Source of the DNA: Ichthyophis bannanicus
Taxonomy: Eukaryota > Chordata > Amphibia > Gymnophiona > Ichthyophiidae
DNA: 64,000 nt
Assembly: GCA_033557465.1 (NCBI GenBank)
Contig: CM066033.1
Span: 1,306,309,519 to 1,306,373,518 of the forward strand
Direction of reading: 5' to 3'
A model generated the notes under the pieces. The model saw only the letters and a list, made by a program, of their open reading frames with translations. It ran no database searches and had not been told where the DNA came from. Every line of letters starts with the position of its first letter. The stretch's first letter is position 1. Position numbers and translations under genes: made by a program. This document shows, piece by piece, positions 1 to 10,517 of this stretch.

Positions 1-163
1 GCGGCAGTAAAGGTGCAGAGGGGCTGCGACCCCTTCTGCCCTAACCGGCACCTAACCTGGACCCATTACTAGCATGACCACAACCTTACTTAGGATCAGC
101 GTCAGGGAGTCGAGCAGAGGTACGTTCCTCCCTGATCGGCTCCCCAAAGCCAATCTGATCTTG

Positions 164-310
164 CTTCCCATCGCCTGCATAGAACTGCTACCCATCGCCT
201 GCACAGAACTGCTACCCATTGCTTGCTCAGACCCTGCTGCCCACCACAACTGCTACCCATTGCCTGTATAGAACTGCTACTCATTGCTTGCTCAGACCTT
301 GCTGCCCACT
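164..310. repeat. Short tandem repeat, about 24-bp unit
   Basis: Several imperfect units built on GAACTGCTACCCATYGCCTG follow one another, with interspersed CTCAGACC..TGCTGCCCAC segments. The array lies at the 5' edge of the C-rich stretch that leads into L2-A and may be part of its 5' UTR. The open frames through it are repeat-driven and not credible proteins. Confidence 0.7.
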
Positions 311-999
311 ACCATGCCCCACATCTCATTGTCCTTCTCTTCCCCATCCTCCCCAACTGCCTCCCCTCCTATCAACACCCTCCCTCCTCTTCTCCCTCCC
401 CTCCCCCTACCTTCCTCACTTCTCCCTCCATTCTGCTCCCTAGCCTAGCATCTGCTCTTGAGCTTCTTCACACCATTCCCCGCATTCAACCAGCCCCCCT
501 CTCCTTAAGGCAACCCCACCCTCGCTTCCGCCGTACTGTCTCCACTTTACCTCGCTCTCTAATACTCATTCTCCTTCTCTCATCAGGTAACATCAACCCA
601 ACCCTGCCCCCCCCCCCGATTTCCTTCTCACACTAAAAAAAGTTCCTCACGTACCCCATCTAATCTCATCCACATCCCACTCTTCCCTCCTTCCGCCCTC
701 CCCCATTCATCCCACAATCACTCATCCATAAATATCAACTCCAACCCTACCCCCAAAAAGAATCCCTCACACAACCTACCTGATACCATCAATTTACCCC
801 TCATTTCCCCTCCCTCATGTCCCCCTTGGAGAGCACATACACCCAGGCATACCCACCCACACCCTGCTCCCTCTAAATCTCAGCATTACCCTAGAAATAG
901 GCCCCCACACACACGTAACTTATCCAACCTTATCCATATCCCTCTCCTCCCCCTCACCACTCTCCCGTTTTCATGCGCCCTATGGAACGCATGCTCAGT

Positions 1000-1390
1000 C
1001 ATTTAAAAAAAACACTTTTATCCACAATCTTTTTATCTCTAATGCCCTACACCTTCTTGCCTTGACTGAGACCTGGCTTCCCCCAGACGATACCGCTTCC
1101 ATTGCCTCTCTCTGCTATGGGGACTACCAGTTCTCCCATACACCTCAATCTACTGGTCGCGGTGGTGGCATTGGCCTTCTTCTCGCTCCCTCCTGCCAAT
1201 TCCAACCCCTCCTGCCACCCCAATCACACTCCCCCCTCTCCTTCGAAGTCCACTCCATTCGCCTCCTCACACCACTTCCCCTCCGAGTAGCTGTTATTTA
1301 TCGCCCACCCGACAAATCCAAATCAACCTTCCTCACCGACTTCGACTCCTGGCTTTCTGCCTTTATGGATCCCTCCTCCCCTACTATGTT
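1000..1390 (+). pseudogene. L2-A endonuclease domain, N-terminal half
   Basis: The frame reads ALTETWLPPDD, then a glycine-rich GRGGGIGLLLAP block and VAVIYRPPD, which are ordered motifs of the apurinic-like (EEP-type) endonuclease of L2 LINEs. In a working element this domain nicks target DNA for target-primed reverse transcription. The frame is open from the methionine at 1062 to the breakpoint, where minus-strand L2-B begins; residues after DPSSPT come from the inserted tail. The missing half follows at 4870. Confidence 0.88.
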
Positions 1391-1605
1391 TATGTTTTAT
1401 GTTTATTTATTTGATAAACCGCCCTTCAGTAACAATCAGGGCGGTGTACAGTCTACAAAAAGTCCGGAAAGGGCACAAGGCCAACGAAATCGAAAGGAAG
1501 TTTTCAATTCTTTGATAGGATAGTAAGAGGAAGAGAGAGACAGGACAGGACATAGGTAAATATAGTATTGGGAGGGAGATACAGAGGCGAGCGTAGGAAG
1601 GCTAA

Positions 1606-3755
1606 TTACTTAAAAGGAGAGGGAAGGTCAAAGGCCAGGAAAAGGAGATGAGTCTTTAGATTATGTTTAAAGGTGGGATGGTGGGGTTCCAGATGGAGGG
1701 AGGAAGGGATGGCATTCCAAAGGGCAGGACCTAAAAAAAAGAAGGCAGAGGAACGTGTGGATTGTAGATGAGCGCTGGAGGGAGAGGGAAGGGTAAGGCG
1801 GTTGAGGTGAAAAGATCGGAGCGTGTGCCTGGGAGAATGGAAGGTGACGAGATCCGCTAGATATTGTGAAGTACTTGTGTGGAGAGCTTCATGAACCAGA
1901 GAGAGCAGTTTGAATTGTGCGCGGAAGGGAATAGGTAGCCAGTGGAGGTGGAGGAGAAGGGGTGTTATGTGGTCTCGGAGAGTGGAGTGCGTAATAAGTC
2001 GAGCGGCAGTATTTTGGATCCTTTGAAGCCGAGTCATTTGAGATTTAGAGATACCAGTGAAAATACAGTTGGAAAAATCAACACGTGACATGACCAAAGA
2101 TAGCAGCAGGGTAGTGAGAGCGGATGGGGAAAGAAAGGGATGAATCGTGCGAATTTGACAGAGGAAGAAAAAGGAGATCATGGTGACGTGTGAAATGTGA
2201 GCGTTAAAGGATAGGTCAGAGTCAAAATGTACACCTAGGTATCTGAAGGTAGAAACCAAAGGGACTGGAGTACCAGAGAAGGAAGGGGCCACCGAGGGAG
2301 ATGGGCTGCCATGGGAAAACCAGATTGCGATAGTCTTGGCTAAATTGAGGTGGAGACAGTTTTGTGTCAGCCAGCCACCTTGGAAAGACAGAGATTCAGT
2401 GGAGAGAGATCTGGACAAGAAGGGAAGGTGTGATGCAGGAGGACTATATCGTCTGCGTAGTTGAAAGCGGATATTCCAGATTGCTGTATTAGTAGAGCAA
2501 GGGGGGCCAGAAAGAGGTTGAAGAGAAGGGGTGCCAAGACAGAACTTTGAGGTACCCCACATGGGAGATGAAGAGGGTCCGAAGAGAGGGTGGAGGAGGA
2601 GGAGGAAAGAACTGCACAGGACCGAGAGGAGAGGAAAGAATGAAACCAACGATAGACAACACTACACAGACCTGCTTCCCGTAAGCAGAGAAGAAGAGAG
2701 TGGTCGACTAGATCAAAAGCAGCTGATAGGTCAAAAGCTACCGCCACCGAGATGTCCCTATGATCGTGAGCCACATGCAGTGCATTAGTGAAAGCGAGCA
2801 AAACAGTTTCAACACTGTGTCCCTGACGGAATCCAGATTGACGGGGGTGGAGAAAATTAGTAGAATCAAGGTGATGTGAAAGCTGTGCAAAGACAATTTT
2901 TTCTAGGAGTTTGGAGAGAAAAGGGAGATTGGAAACTGGGCGGTAGTGGGCGGGGACCAGAGGATCAAGTGAACGATACTTGAGGATGGGACGGATCAGG
3001 GCATGCTTCCAGGAACGGGGAAACGTCCCAGTGGAAAGGCTGGAATTGAACATAGAAAGGATATAGGGAAGGAATGCTAAAGAGGGAGTGAGTAACCAGG
3101 AGGATTGAATGGGATCAAGAGGACAGGAGGTTTTCCTAGAGGAGGAGATGAGTTGGTGGAGCTCGGGGACAGTAATTAGGGAAAAGGAGGCCCAGGTATT
3201 AGAGAGTTGAGAGACTGGAGGGAGAGAGGCGACAGGAGGGGGAGAGTGAATGGGGGCGGGGCAAGAAGGGAGGGATGCTCTTAAGGAGGAAATCTTATTG
3301 CTAAAGAAGGATGCAAGAACTGGGGGAGGGGGCGAGGGGTGGGCTGGGGCAGTAGGAGTCGGAGTGTGAAGAGAGGTGAGAGACTTGAGTGTAGAATAAA
3401 GATGTCGGGTCTCATTAGGGGCATTAGAAATGGCATTGGAGAAGTAAGTGCGCTTAGCAAGATGTACTTTAGATCGATAGTGGGAGTAGTTCGTCTTGAA
3501 GAATGCTAGAGTGGTTGGTGAAGGGGCCTTGCGCCATAGTCGCTCAGCTCTGCGAAGGTGGGAGCGAAGTAGACGGAGACTGCTATGATACCAAGGATGT
3601 GAAGGACGGTGATGTGGTGGCCGCGGTTGCAGGGGGACTAAATGTTCAAGAGCAGTGGAAAGGGTAGAGGACCAGAGGGAAGCCTGAGAATTGGGGGAAA
3701 GAGAGGAGAAGTCTGTGGGCAGGAGCTCTGTTGCAGGAGGGACTTGCTGGATCAT
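1606..3755 (-). pseudogene. L2-B reverse transcriptase and C-terminal region
   Basis: A 462-codon minus-strand frame (3755-2367) covers the linker and RT. Motifs in order are HYRPVSNLPFLSKLLEK, a QSGFRQGHSVET block, VAFDLSAAFDLVDH (motif A), CGVPQSSVLAPLLF (motif B) and FNYADDIVLL (catalytic YADD at about 2443-2460). After a frameshift near 2400 a second frame (2649-1606) gives FRYLGVHFDSDL, TAARLI, LHWLPI and PALWNAIP, the usual L2 thumb and C-terminal signature. Motif B has S for the usual G in PQGS. The frame break means it cannot encode one full-length ORF2. Confidence 0.9.
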
Positions 3756-4111
3756 AGACAGGGTGATAATACGAGATAACAGAGGAGGAGTGGACGTAGG
3801 TGAGGAGGAGAGAGAGGGAGAAGAAGGTGCCCCTGAGTATGAGCATGAGACGGAGAGTCAGAAGTGGTCTGTCCACGGGAGATGTGTAGAGCAAAGGTTT
3901 TGGAGAGTGAGTGAAGAGGAGGAAGAAGTCAAAAGTACATCTAGAGTATGGCCAGCAAGATGAGTAGGGAAAGTAACATGTTGTAAGAGGGATAAATCGT
4001 GCAGGAGGGATACGAAGGAATGATCCCTGGAAGAAGTAGGAGACTCCAGGTGGAGGTTGAAGTCGCCTGCAATAAGTAGGTGGGGAAAGACTAAGGAGAG
4101 GTCGGTAATGG

Positions 4112-4520
4112 TTAGAAGGAGGGAATCCTAAAGATCGTGACGGAGAACGGGGGGGGGGGGGAGTAGACAAGAAGTACATGTGTTGAGGGTGAGGTGTGAA
4201 GATGAAGCAGAAGGGATTCAGGATAGTGCAGCGAGGGGGAGAGGATCTGGGTAAAGGGGAGAGTCGGACGTAATATAGCAGCCACGGCACCACCGGATCG
4301 GCCTAGGCGAGGAACAGAGACTGCAGAGAAACCAGGGGGAAGACATCGAGCGAGGAGGGCATCCTCCTCATCTCTCAGCCAAGTTTCAGTGAGGAGGGTG
4401 AGATCGAAGGATGCTTGTAGAATAAGATCCTGGATGAGAAGAGTTTTGGATCTCAAAGAACGGCAATTCAAGAGACCTATATGAAGGGGAGATTGAAGAG
4501 GAGAAGAGGTAGCAGAAGAG
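4112..4520 (-). pseudogene. L2-B endonuclease domain
   Basis: The minus-strand frame contains IGLLNCRSLRSKT, LTLLTETWL and a GRSGGAVAAILRP block, matching the start of the L2 EEP endonuclease (N of NCRS and E of TETW are the metal-site residues of the family). A homopolymeric G run at 4150-4162 (C-rich on the coding strand) lies where the frame is lost. The continuation to GDFN is degraded and moves to another frame (4293-3646). Confidence 0.8.
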
Positions 4521-4869
4521 GAGGAAGGAGCACAGGTGGAGAGCAAACAGGGACGGAGGTTGGAAAAACAATGAGAGCGCGTGCAAAAAAACTTGTCTGG
4601 GCGTCTGCCCCATAATACAGGTATAGCAGCCATTGAACAGGGGAGAAGAAAAAAAGAGGAGACAGGAGTGCAGGGAGAGATCCCTACCTGAGGTAGACGG
4701 ATTGTGGTTCTGGATGAGGGCGAGGAAAAGGCAGATGCGCAGTCTGTCCCAGGTAACGTGGGGGAACAGAGTACTAATGCAAAGAGAAAAGGCAGCGTCG
4801 AGCCAACGGTGTAGCCTCTGCTGCCGGAGCGGCCCCAAGGAGCGCACCTAAGGAGCACAGCGTTTTATA

Positions 4870-6735
4870 GTTGCTGGACAGTGTACCCTTATTCTTGGCG
4901 ATTTCAACATTCACATCGACAACCCCTCCGAGCCCCATGCCTCTAAGTTCCTCGCTCTTACCTCCTTGTTCGACCTCCAACTTTGCCCCACTGCTCCCAC
5001 ACACCTACACGGCCATTGCCTTGACCTAATACTCTTCTCCAATTCCTCTCCCTCAAAAGTCCGCATATCAATCCTTCCCTCATCTGACCATAACCTCTTA
5101 ACATTTACTCTTCAGCTTCTGCCGTCCCAACCTCGTCCTGTCTCCTCTGACCTATTTAGAAACCTTAATAATATTGATCCCCTGACTCTCTCCTCCACCA
5201 TTTCTCCATCTCTTTCCCCCATTTTATCATCCGTGTCCGTCGACGAGGCACTATCCTCATACAATGTTATACTATCCTCAGCCCTTGACACTCTTCACCC
5301 CCCACCCCACGTCCTGTAAAACGATATACTCCTCAACCCTGGCTTTCACCCACAATCCATTACCTACGCATCTGCGTCCGTTCTGCCGAACAAGCTTGGT
5401 CCAAATCCCGCTACCCAGAAGACCTTTTACATTTCAAATTCATGCTTGGCTCCTTCCAGTCAGCCTTGGCACTTGCCAAACAAGATTACTACATCCATCT
5501 GACCAACTCCCTTGCCTCCGATCCTCGCCGTCTCTTTACTACCCTCAATTCTCTCCTCAAGGTCCCCCGCCCCCAATCCCGCCCTCCCTTTCTGCCCAAA
5601 CCCTTGCTGACTACTTTCACGATAAAATCCACAAAATTACCCTCCAATTCCCTACCTCCTCATCTAACTCCCCTCCTCCCCAACTCTCCTCCCCCATCCA
5701 TACTCCCCCCACCACCCTCTCCTCCTTCCCTCCGATCTCTGAAGAAAAAACCACACTCTTTCCTCCTCCAAACTCACCACCTGTTCATCAGACCCTATCC
5801 CCACCCATCTCCTACGTTCCATCTCCCCCACCATTGTCCCCTCCATCACTCATATCCTCAACCTTTCTCTCTCCACTGCAACTGTCCCCTTTGACTTCAA
5901 ACATGCTGTTGTCACACCCCTCCTCAAGAAACCCTCACTTGATCCCACATGCCCTTCTAACTATCGACCCATCTCCTTCCTTCCCTTCATATCCAAACTA
6001 TTAGAACGAGCAGTCCACCGTTGCTGCCTCGACTTCCTCACCTCCCAGGCCCTCCTGGTGGACCCACTACAATCCAGCTTCCGTCCCCTACACTCCACTG
6101 AAACGGCACTCATAAAAGTCACCAATGACCTGTTCCTGGCTAAATCTAAGGGCCTCTATTCTATCCTCATCATTCTTGACCTTTCTGCTGCCTTTGACAC
6201 CGTTGACCACAACCTTCTCCTTACCACCCTCTCCTCGCTTGGCTCCAAGGACTCCGTGCTATCCTGGTTCTCCTCCTATCTCTCCCATCGCTCATTCAGT
6301 GTATGCTCTGGCGGCTCCTCCTCCTCCCCTACCCTGCTCCAGGTAGGTGTACCTCAAGGATCTGTCTTGGGCCCCCTCCTTTTCTCTCTCTATACCCAAG
6401 GCCTTGGAGCACTTATCTCCTCCTATTGCTTTCAGTACCATCTCTATGCCGACGACTCCCAAATTTACCTCTCTACACCTAATATTTCTCTGGCAACCTA
6501 GTCCAAGATCTCTGCCTGTCTTTCGGACACTGCTGCCTGGATGTCTCATCGCCGATTGAAACTGAACATGGCCAAGACTGAACTCCTTGTCTTTCCACCC
6601 AACTCCTCCCCCCCCCCCACTTCCCCCCCTCTCAGTCCAGGTGGATGGATCTACTATCCTTCCTGTTCCCTCGGCCCACAATCTAGGGGTTATCTTTGAC
6701 ACTTCTCTCTCCTTCTCTGCTCATATCCAGCTTGT
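4870..6735 (+). pseudogene. L2-A endonuclease C-terminal half and reverse transcriptase
   Basis: The segment opens with LILGDFNIHIDNP (family motif GDFN) and reaches SSDHNLLTFTL (catalytic SDH) near 5090. A frameshifted, proline-rich linker follows. RT motifs then appear: [17 protein letters not shown] (about 5960), [14 protein letters not shown] (6070), [13 protein letters not shown] (motif A, 6175), [14 protein letters not shown] (motif B, 6345) and YADDSQIYL with YADD at 6445-6456. A TAG at 6499 interrupts the frame; coding similarity resumes to LGVIFDTSLSFSAHI. The PLE copy at 6736 ends the segment. Confidence 0.9.
6721..6735. repeat. Target-site duplication (left) of PLE-1
   Basis: The 15-mer TCATATCCAGCTTGT occurs here and again, identical, at 8807-8821. 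Removing one copy and the sequence between restores the L2-A reading, so this is a true insertion footprint. Confidence 0.9.
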
Positions 6736-7303
6736 GACAAAATCAAAACCTTCAAAAATGTAATGACAACAAGTGACATCAATAGTAAAAAGTCAAAACA
6801 TGAAAAAGTGGCCCAGTAAACAGCAATCCAAAAACCCAAAACAAAACTCAAAAACCAAAAATACACAAAAGGTAACTTATTTTATTGTCGGAAGCCACCG
6901 GCAAGAGATGGGGAGGGGGAAAAGCTCCCCACTCAGCGACGGTAGAGACCTTTTATATTAAATACCAAAAACAGAATATAAACAGTGTAAATCACTTATC
7001 TGATAACTTGGTGAAAGGGCCGCAAAAATCCAAGCAGCGACATGCATGTTTCGAGCCCCAAAAGGCCCTGTATCAAGCTGTTTTTTGAAAATGTACGCAC
7101 CCTAGAGAACGCTGAAAACCCAGGCCTTTAAAATCTCCGAAGAAGAATCTGTATGGCTGTTGTGACCAGCATCATCGAACGTCATAAATGACATCATTCA
7201 AAGAGGAGGTGCAGAATCTTAAAAGCCAGAAAGTCCCATTCTAATGAAAAAATGAAAGAAACAAAAATAGAAACTGAAAACTGAACAATATCATCGCACT
7301 CGA

Positions 7304-8082
7304 TCAAAGCAAGCTCCAACAATCGCACTCTAAATTAAGTCCCGCAGGGGTCACAGTGTTGAGCTGAAAAATCCAGCGTTGTTCACGGCGCTGCAGATGT
7401 TGCTCCCGATCCCCTCCACGGGGGTCCCCAGGGATCCAATCAATGACTCTCCATCGGAGATCCGCAAAAGTATGTTGATGTTGGAGGCAGTGATCCACAA
7501 TGGGGGCAGAAAGAATCTTGGTGGCTAAACGAGAAGCATGTTCTCCCAATCTAACTCGGACTGGACGAATAGTCCTTCCCACATATGAAAGGTTACAAGG
7601 GCAAGTGATAATATAAACCACATAAGAAGTCAGACAGGTCGAACTGCCTTTAAAAGAAAAGGAGTCTCCAGTAGCCGCATATGTCCAACAAACTCCAGTC
7701 TGGTATTGGCACAGAATTTGCAGCGCTTGCATGGCCAATGACCCTCCCGATGGTCTAATATTGGTAACGAAGGAGAACCAAGGGCGGCATGTACCAATCG
7801 GTCCCGAATATTTCGACCCCAGGTATAAGCTAGTCGGAGGGGTTTCCGAAAGCAAGGATGTACGCTCAAAACTCCCCAATGTTGTTTCAACAGGGCTGTC
7901 ACAGAAGCAGTGTGTTGCGTAAAAGGAAGAATCCCCGTTATCTCGGTCATATCATCCGGTTGAGAAGGGGGCTGAGGGCAGGTTAATTGAGAAGCGTCTT
8001 CCCCCAGGAACCATTCCCGATGAGAGAAGCGGGCACGAGTATAAGCCCGACGAATCACATTTGTGGGATATCCCCGATCCAA
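7304..8082 (-). pseudogene. PLE GIY-YIG endonuclease and Cys-rich linker (frameshifted)
   Basis: The upstream frame (8082-7630) has a Cys-rich linker with WPCKRCKFCANT. A frameshift near 7650 leads into the second frame (7879-7304), which contains SYVVYIITCPC, then LSYVGRTIRPVRVRLGEH and ends with LNTVTPAGLN. The paired YVVY and YVG motifs with following R and E residues are the GIY-YIG nuclease signature as found at the C-terminus of Penelope-like proteins, where it nicks target DNA. The RT domain that should precede it is absent. Confidence 0.85.
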
Positions 8083-8092
8083 AAGGCGCTTC

Positions 8093-8305
8093 CATTCTTT
8101 CTGCCCCCATTGTGGATCACTGCCTCCAACATCAACATACTTTTGCGGATCTCCGATGGAGAGTCATTGATTGGATCCCTGGGGACCCCCGTGGAGGGGA
8201 TCGGGAGCAACATCTGCAGCGCCGTGAACAACGCTGGATTTTTCAGCTCAACACTGTGACCCCTGCGGGACTTAATTTAGAGTGCGATTGGTGGAGCTTG
8301 CTTTG
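8093..8305 (+). pseudogene. Duplicate C-terminal end of the GIY-YIG protein in the PLE-1 right arm
   Basis: The plus strand reads SAPIVDHCLQHQHTF through NTVTPAGLNLECD, the same peptide as the end of the minus-strand frame at 7515-7304. It begins abruptly at 8093 with no start of its own, so it is the coding end carried within the inverted arm and not a separate gene. Confidence 0.85.
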
Positions 8306-8806
8306 ATCGAGTGCGATGATATTGTTCAGTTTTCAGTTTCTATTTTTGTTTCTTTCATTTTTTCATTAGAATGGGACTTTCTGGCTTTTAAGATTCTGCA
8401 CCTCCTCTTTGAATGACGTCATTTATGACGTTCGATGACGCTGGTCACAACAGCCATACAGATTCTTCTTCGGAGATTTTAAAGGCCTGGGTTTTTAGCG
8501 TTCTCTAGGGCGCGCACATTTTCAAAAAACAGCTTGATACAGGGCCTTTTGGGGCTCGAAACATGCATGTCGCTGCTTGGATTTTTGCGGCCCTTTCACC
8601 AAGTTATCAGATAAGTGATTTACACTGTTTATATTCTGTTTTTGGTATTTAATATAAAAGGTCTCTACCGTCGCTGAGTGGGGAGCTTTTCCCCCTCCCC
8701 ATCTCTTGCCGGTGGCTTCCGACAATAAAATAAGTTACCTTTTGTGTATTTTTGGTTTTTGAGTTTTGTTTTGGGTTTTTGGATTGCTGTTTCCTGGGCC
8801 ACTTTT

Positions 8807-8821
8807 TCATATCCAGCTTGT
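8807..8821. repeat. Target-site duplication (right) of PLE-1
   Basis: Identical to 6721-6735. The L2-A sequence continues directly after it (AGCTAAGACCTGCCG). Confidence 0.9.
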
Positions 8822-8850
8822 AGCTAAGACCTGCCGCTTCTTTTTCTACA

Positions 8851-9404
8851 CAAAGAAAACCTCGTCCAGTGAACTAAAAAGCACAGCTATTAACAAAAGT
8901 CCACCGAAATTATGAAACCCGCACTATGTTTTCTTTCTTTTTGTCAAAGCGAGCCGGAGGAGGGTCAGTATTGAAACTTGACCCACAGCAGACGGCCAGC
9001 TGCTTTTTAATCAGTTAAGGTTCTCCACCCAAAATCAAACATTATTACACTTATCTTTCCATCGTCAAAAAGTATACTTATAAAGTCCCCATCCTAGACG
9101 TTGCTCACAAGAAGAACGGCATTCTCAACATTGTTGCCACATTACTGAGATTCGAGAGAAGCACTTGATACAGGGCTGGTGCCCGAAACGTGCACGTCAT
9201 GCCGAGTTGTAAGTATACTTTTTGACGATGGAACGATAAGTGTAATAATGTTTGATTTTGGGTGGAGAACCTTAACTGATTAAAAAGCAGCTGGCCATCT
9301 GGTGTGGGTCAAGTTTCAATACTGACCCTCCTCCGGCTCGCTTCGACAAAAAGAAAGAAAAAATAGTGCGGGTTTCATAATTTCGGTGGACCTTTGTTAA
9401 TAGT
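8851..9404. mobile_element. PLE-2: inverted-repeat pseudo-LTR copy, no coding sequence
   Basis: Arms of about 195 bp (8887-9082 and 9208-9404) are inverted copies sharing TTAACTGATTAAAAAGCAGC and the CGGAGGAGGGTCAGTATTG block. A one-sided unpaired tail of about 36 bp (8851-8886) lies at the left. Flanks are 13-bp target duplications with one mismatch (TTCTTTTTCTACA at 8838-8850, TTCTTTCTCTACA at 9405-9417). The short central spacer contains CTTGATACAGG..GAAACGTGC, the motif also present in PLE-1. It lies inside L2-A, whose reading resumes at 9405. Confidence 0.82.
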
Positions 9405-9679
9405 TTCTTTCTCTACAACATCAGCAAAATCTTCCCCTTCCTCTCTGAACACACTACCAAAATGCTTATCCACTCCTTAATCTCCTCTCGCCTCGACTAC
9501 TGCAATCTACTCCTCGCTGGTCTCCCCGTGAGCTACCTCCTTCCCCTTCAATCTATACAAAATCATGCTGCTCGACTAATCTTCTGCCAGCCTCACCATG
9601 CCCACATTACCTCCCTTCTCAAGTCACTTCACTGACTCCCTGTCCTATTCCGCATCCAATTCAAGCTTCTCCTGCTGAC
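9405..9679 (+). pseudogene. L2-A C-terminal region, part 1
   Basis: The frame reads SRLDYCNLLLAGLP and IQNHAARLIF, then LLKSLH, a stop where the family has W, LPVLFRIQFKLLLLT. This is the conserved post-RT region of L2 ORF2. It is cut at 9680 by the hAT MITE and continues at 10028. Confidence 0.85.
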
Positions 9680-10027
9680 CACTGTTCCCTCTAAGCTGTG
9701 CGCGTGTGCGCGCGCACACACCTCGCCGAGCAAGCGCACATACTTTACAACAGAGCGCACAAAAATTACGGTTCTGATTCTGATAGAAAACAACACAGAC
9801 ATCTTAAAATTTAAAAGTTGTTGTGTATTTACGGTTTTCACAAGTTCTACAATATTTTCTAGTGCAATCAATGTGGTGTACATACTGTATTCTGACGTGT
9901 AGTCAAATTTTAAAGTATATAACTCCGAGTGTCGTTATGTGGCGCACAAAAATTTAACCTTCCTTCAAAAGCTGCACAGCTGATATTTTATGCACGCACT
10001 GCCTACAGAAAATTAGAGGGAACATTG
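9680..10027 (+). mobile_element. Non-autonomous hAT MITE, copy 1 (348 bp)
   Basis: The element begins CACTGTTCCCTCTAAGCTG and ends TTAGAGGGAACATTG, forming imperfect terminal inverted repeats. It is flanked by an exact 8-bp duplication CTGCTGAC (9672-9679 and 10028-10035). An 8-bp TSD with CA..TG ends is typical of the hAT superfamily. The second copy at 31902 has the same length and orientation. No transposase is encoded. Confidence 0.9.
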
Positions 10028-10517
10028 CTGCTGACCTATAAATGCATTCTCTCCATGGCCCCTCAATATATCTCTTATCTCTCCTTATATCCCTGCTCAA
10101 AATTTGTGCTCCGCCAACAAATTACTTCTATCAATGCCTTTCACCCGCACCGTGAACTCCCGACTGCGCTTTCACCTTGCTGCACCATACGCCTGGAACA
10201 GCCTACCTGCGTCTGTGTGCCAGGCATCCTCCCTAGCCCTTTTCAAATCCAGGTTGAAGACTCACCTCTTCACCGTTGCATTCAGATCCTGACTTCCATC
10301 CTCATCTTCCCTAACCTCCGTCAACGTTTACGACCAAACTGTACCACACCGTACCTTCCGCAGAACTGACTAATGCTCTGTACTCTTCTAATTAGATTGT
10401 AAGCTCCAATGAGCATGACTTTGACGGGCAGGGACTGTCTCTTATATGTTGGCTACCTCTTGTAGGTTGGCTGTGCAGCGCTGCGTGCGTAACGCTAAGT
10501 AGTAGTAGTAATAGTAA
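10028..10517 (+). pseudogene. L2-A C-terminal region, part 2, and 3' tail
   Basis: Coding similarity resumes (LLTYKCILSMAPQYISYLS) and passes through a frameshift to VNSRLRFHLAAPYAWNSLP and LFKSRLKTHLF, the standard L2 C-terminus. The 3' UTR follows: GATTGTAAGCTCCAATGAGC, a GGGACTGTCTC block and GCAGCGCTGCGTGCGTAACG, then AGTAGTAGTAATAG. The same tail recurs as isolated pieces elsewhere in the window. Confidence 0.86.

Larger units (their letters stand above)
1390..4869 (-). mobile_element. L2-B: minus-strand L2-type LINE nested in L2-A
   Basis: The 3' tail lies at the left edge: read on the minus strand it contains GGCGGTTTATCAAATAAATA and ends in ATAAACATAAACAT-like sequence. The coding region runs leftwards from an endonuclease block near 4500 to the C-terminal region at 1606. 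About 370 bp of 5' UTR-like sequence precede the endonuclease. It sits between the two halves of the L2-A endonuclease, so it inserted after L2-A. I could not define a TSD, so edges are good to roughly 15 bp. Confidence 0.85.
6736..8806 (-). mobile_element. PLE-1: Penelope-like element with inverted terminal arms and GIY-YIG remnant
   Basis: About 2.07 kb lies between identical 15-bp target duplications. The arms are nearly identical inverted repeats, about 6802-7515 and 8093-8806; the left end has a further unpaired tail of about 66 bp. The unique middle (7516-8092) carries minus-strand coding sequence of a GIY-YIG endonuclease with an upstream linker. Penelope-like elements are known for RT plus GIY-YIG coding, tail-to-tail pseudo-LTRs and a one-sided extension; all but the RT core are seen here. 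The RT is missing through 5' truncation. Both arms encode the same C-terminal peptide, one per strand. Confidence 0.88.
311..10517 (+). mobile_element. L2-A: plus-strand L2-type LINE split by four later insertions
   Basis: Five collinear plus-strand blocks form one L2 element: C-rich 5' region and endonuclease N-terminal half (about 311-1390), endonuclease C-terminal half through RT (4870-6735), a short piece (8822-8850), thumb/C-terminal region (9405-9679) and C-terminal end plus 3' tail (10028-10517). The joins are coherent: the frame stops near DPSSPT at 1390 and resumes with LILGDFNIH at 4890, and the HIQLV block at 6725 continues at 8822. The 3' end has the L2-type tail around CAGCGCTGCG and ends in AGTAGTAGTAATAG. 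Stops and frameshifts make it inactive. The 5' limit is uncertain because the window starts close by. Confidence 0.88.

Noticed and set aside
164..310. CRISPR-like array
   Set aside because: Units are contiguous with no unique spacers, and the sequence is vertebrate repeat DNA.
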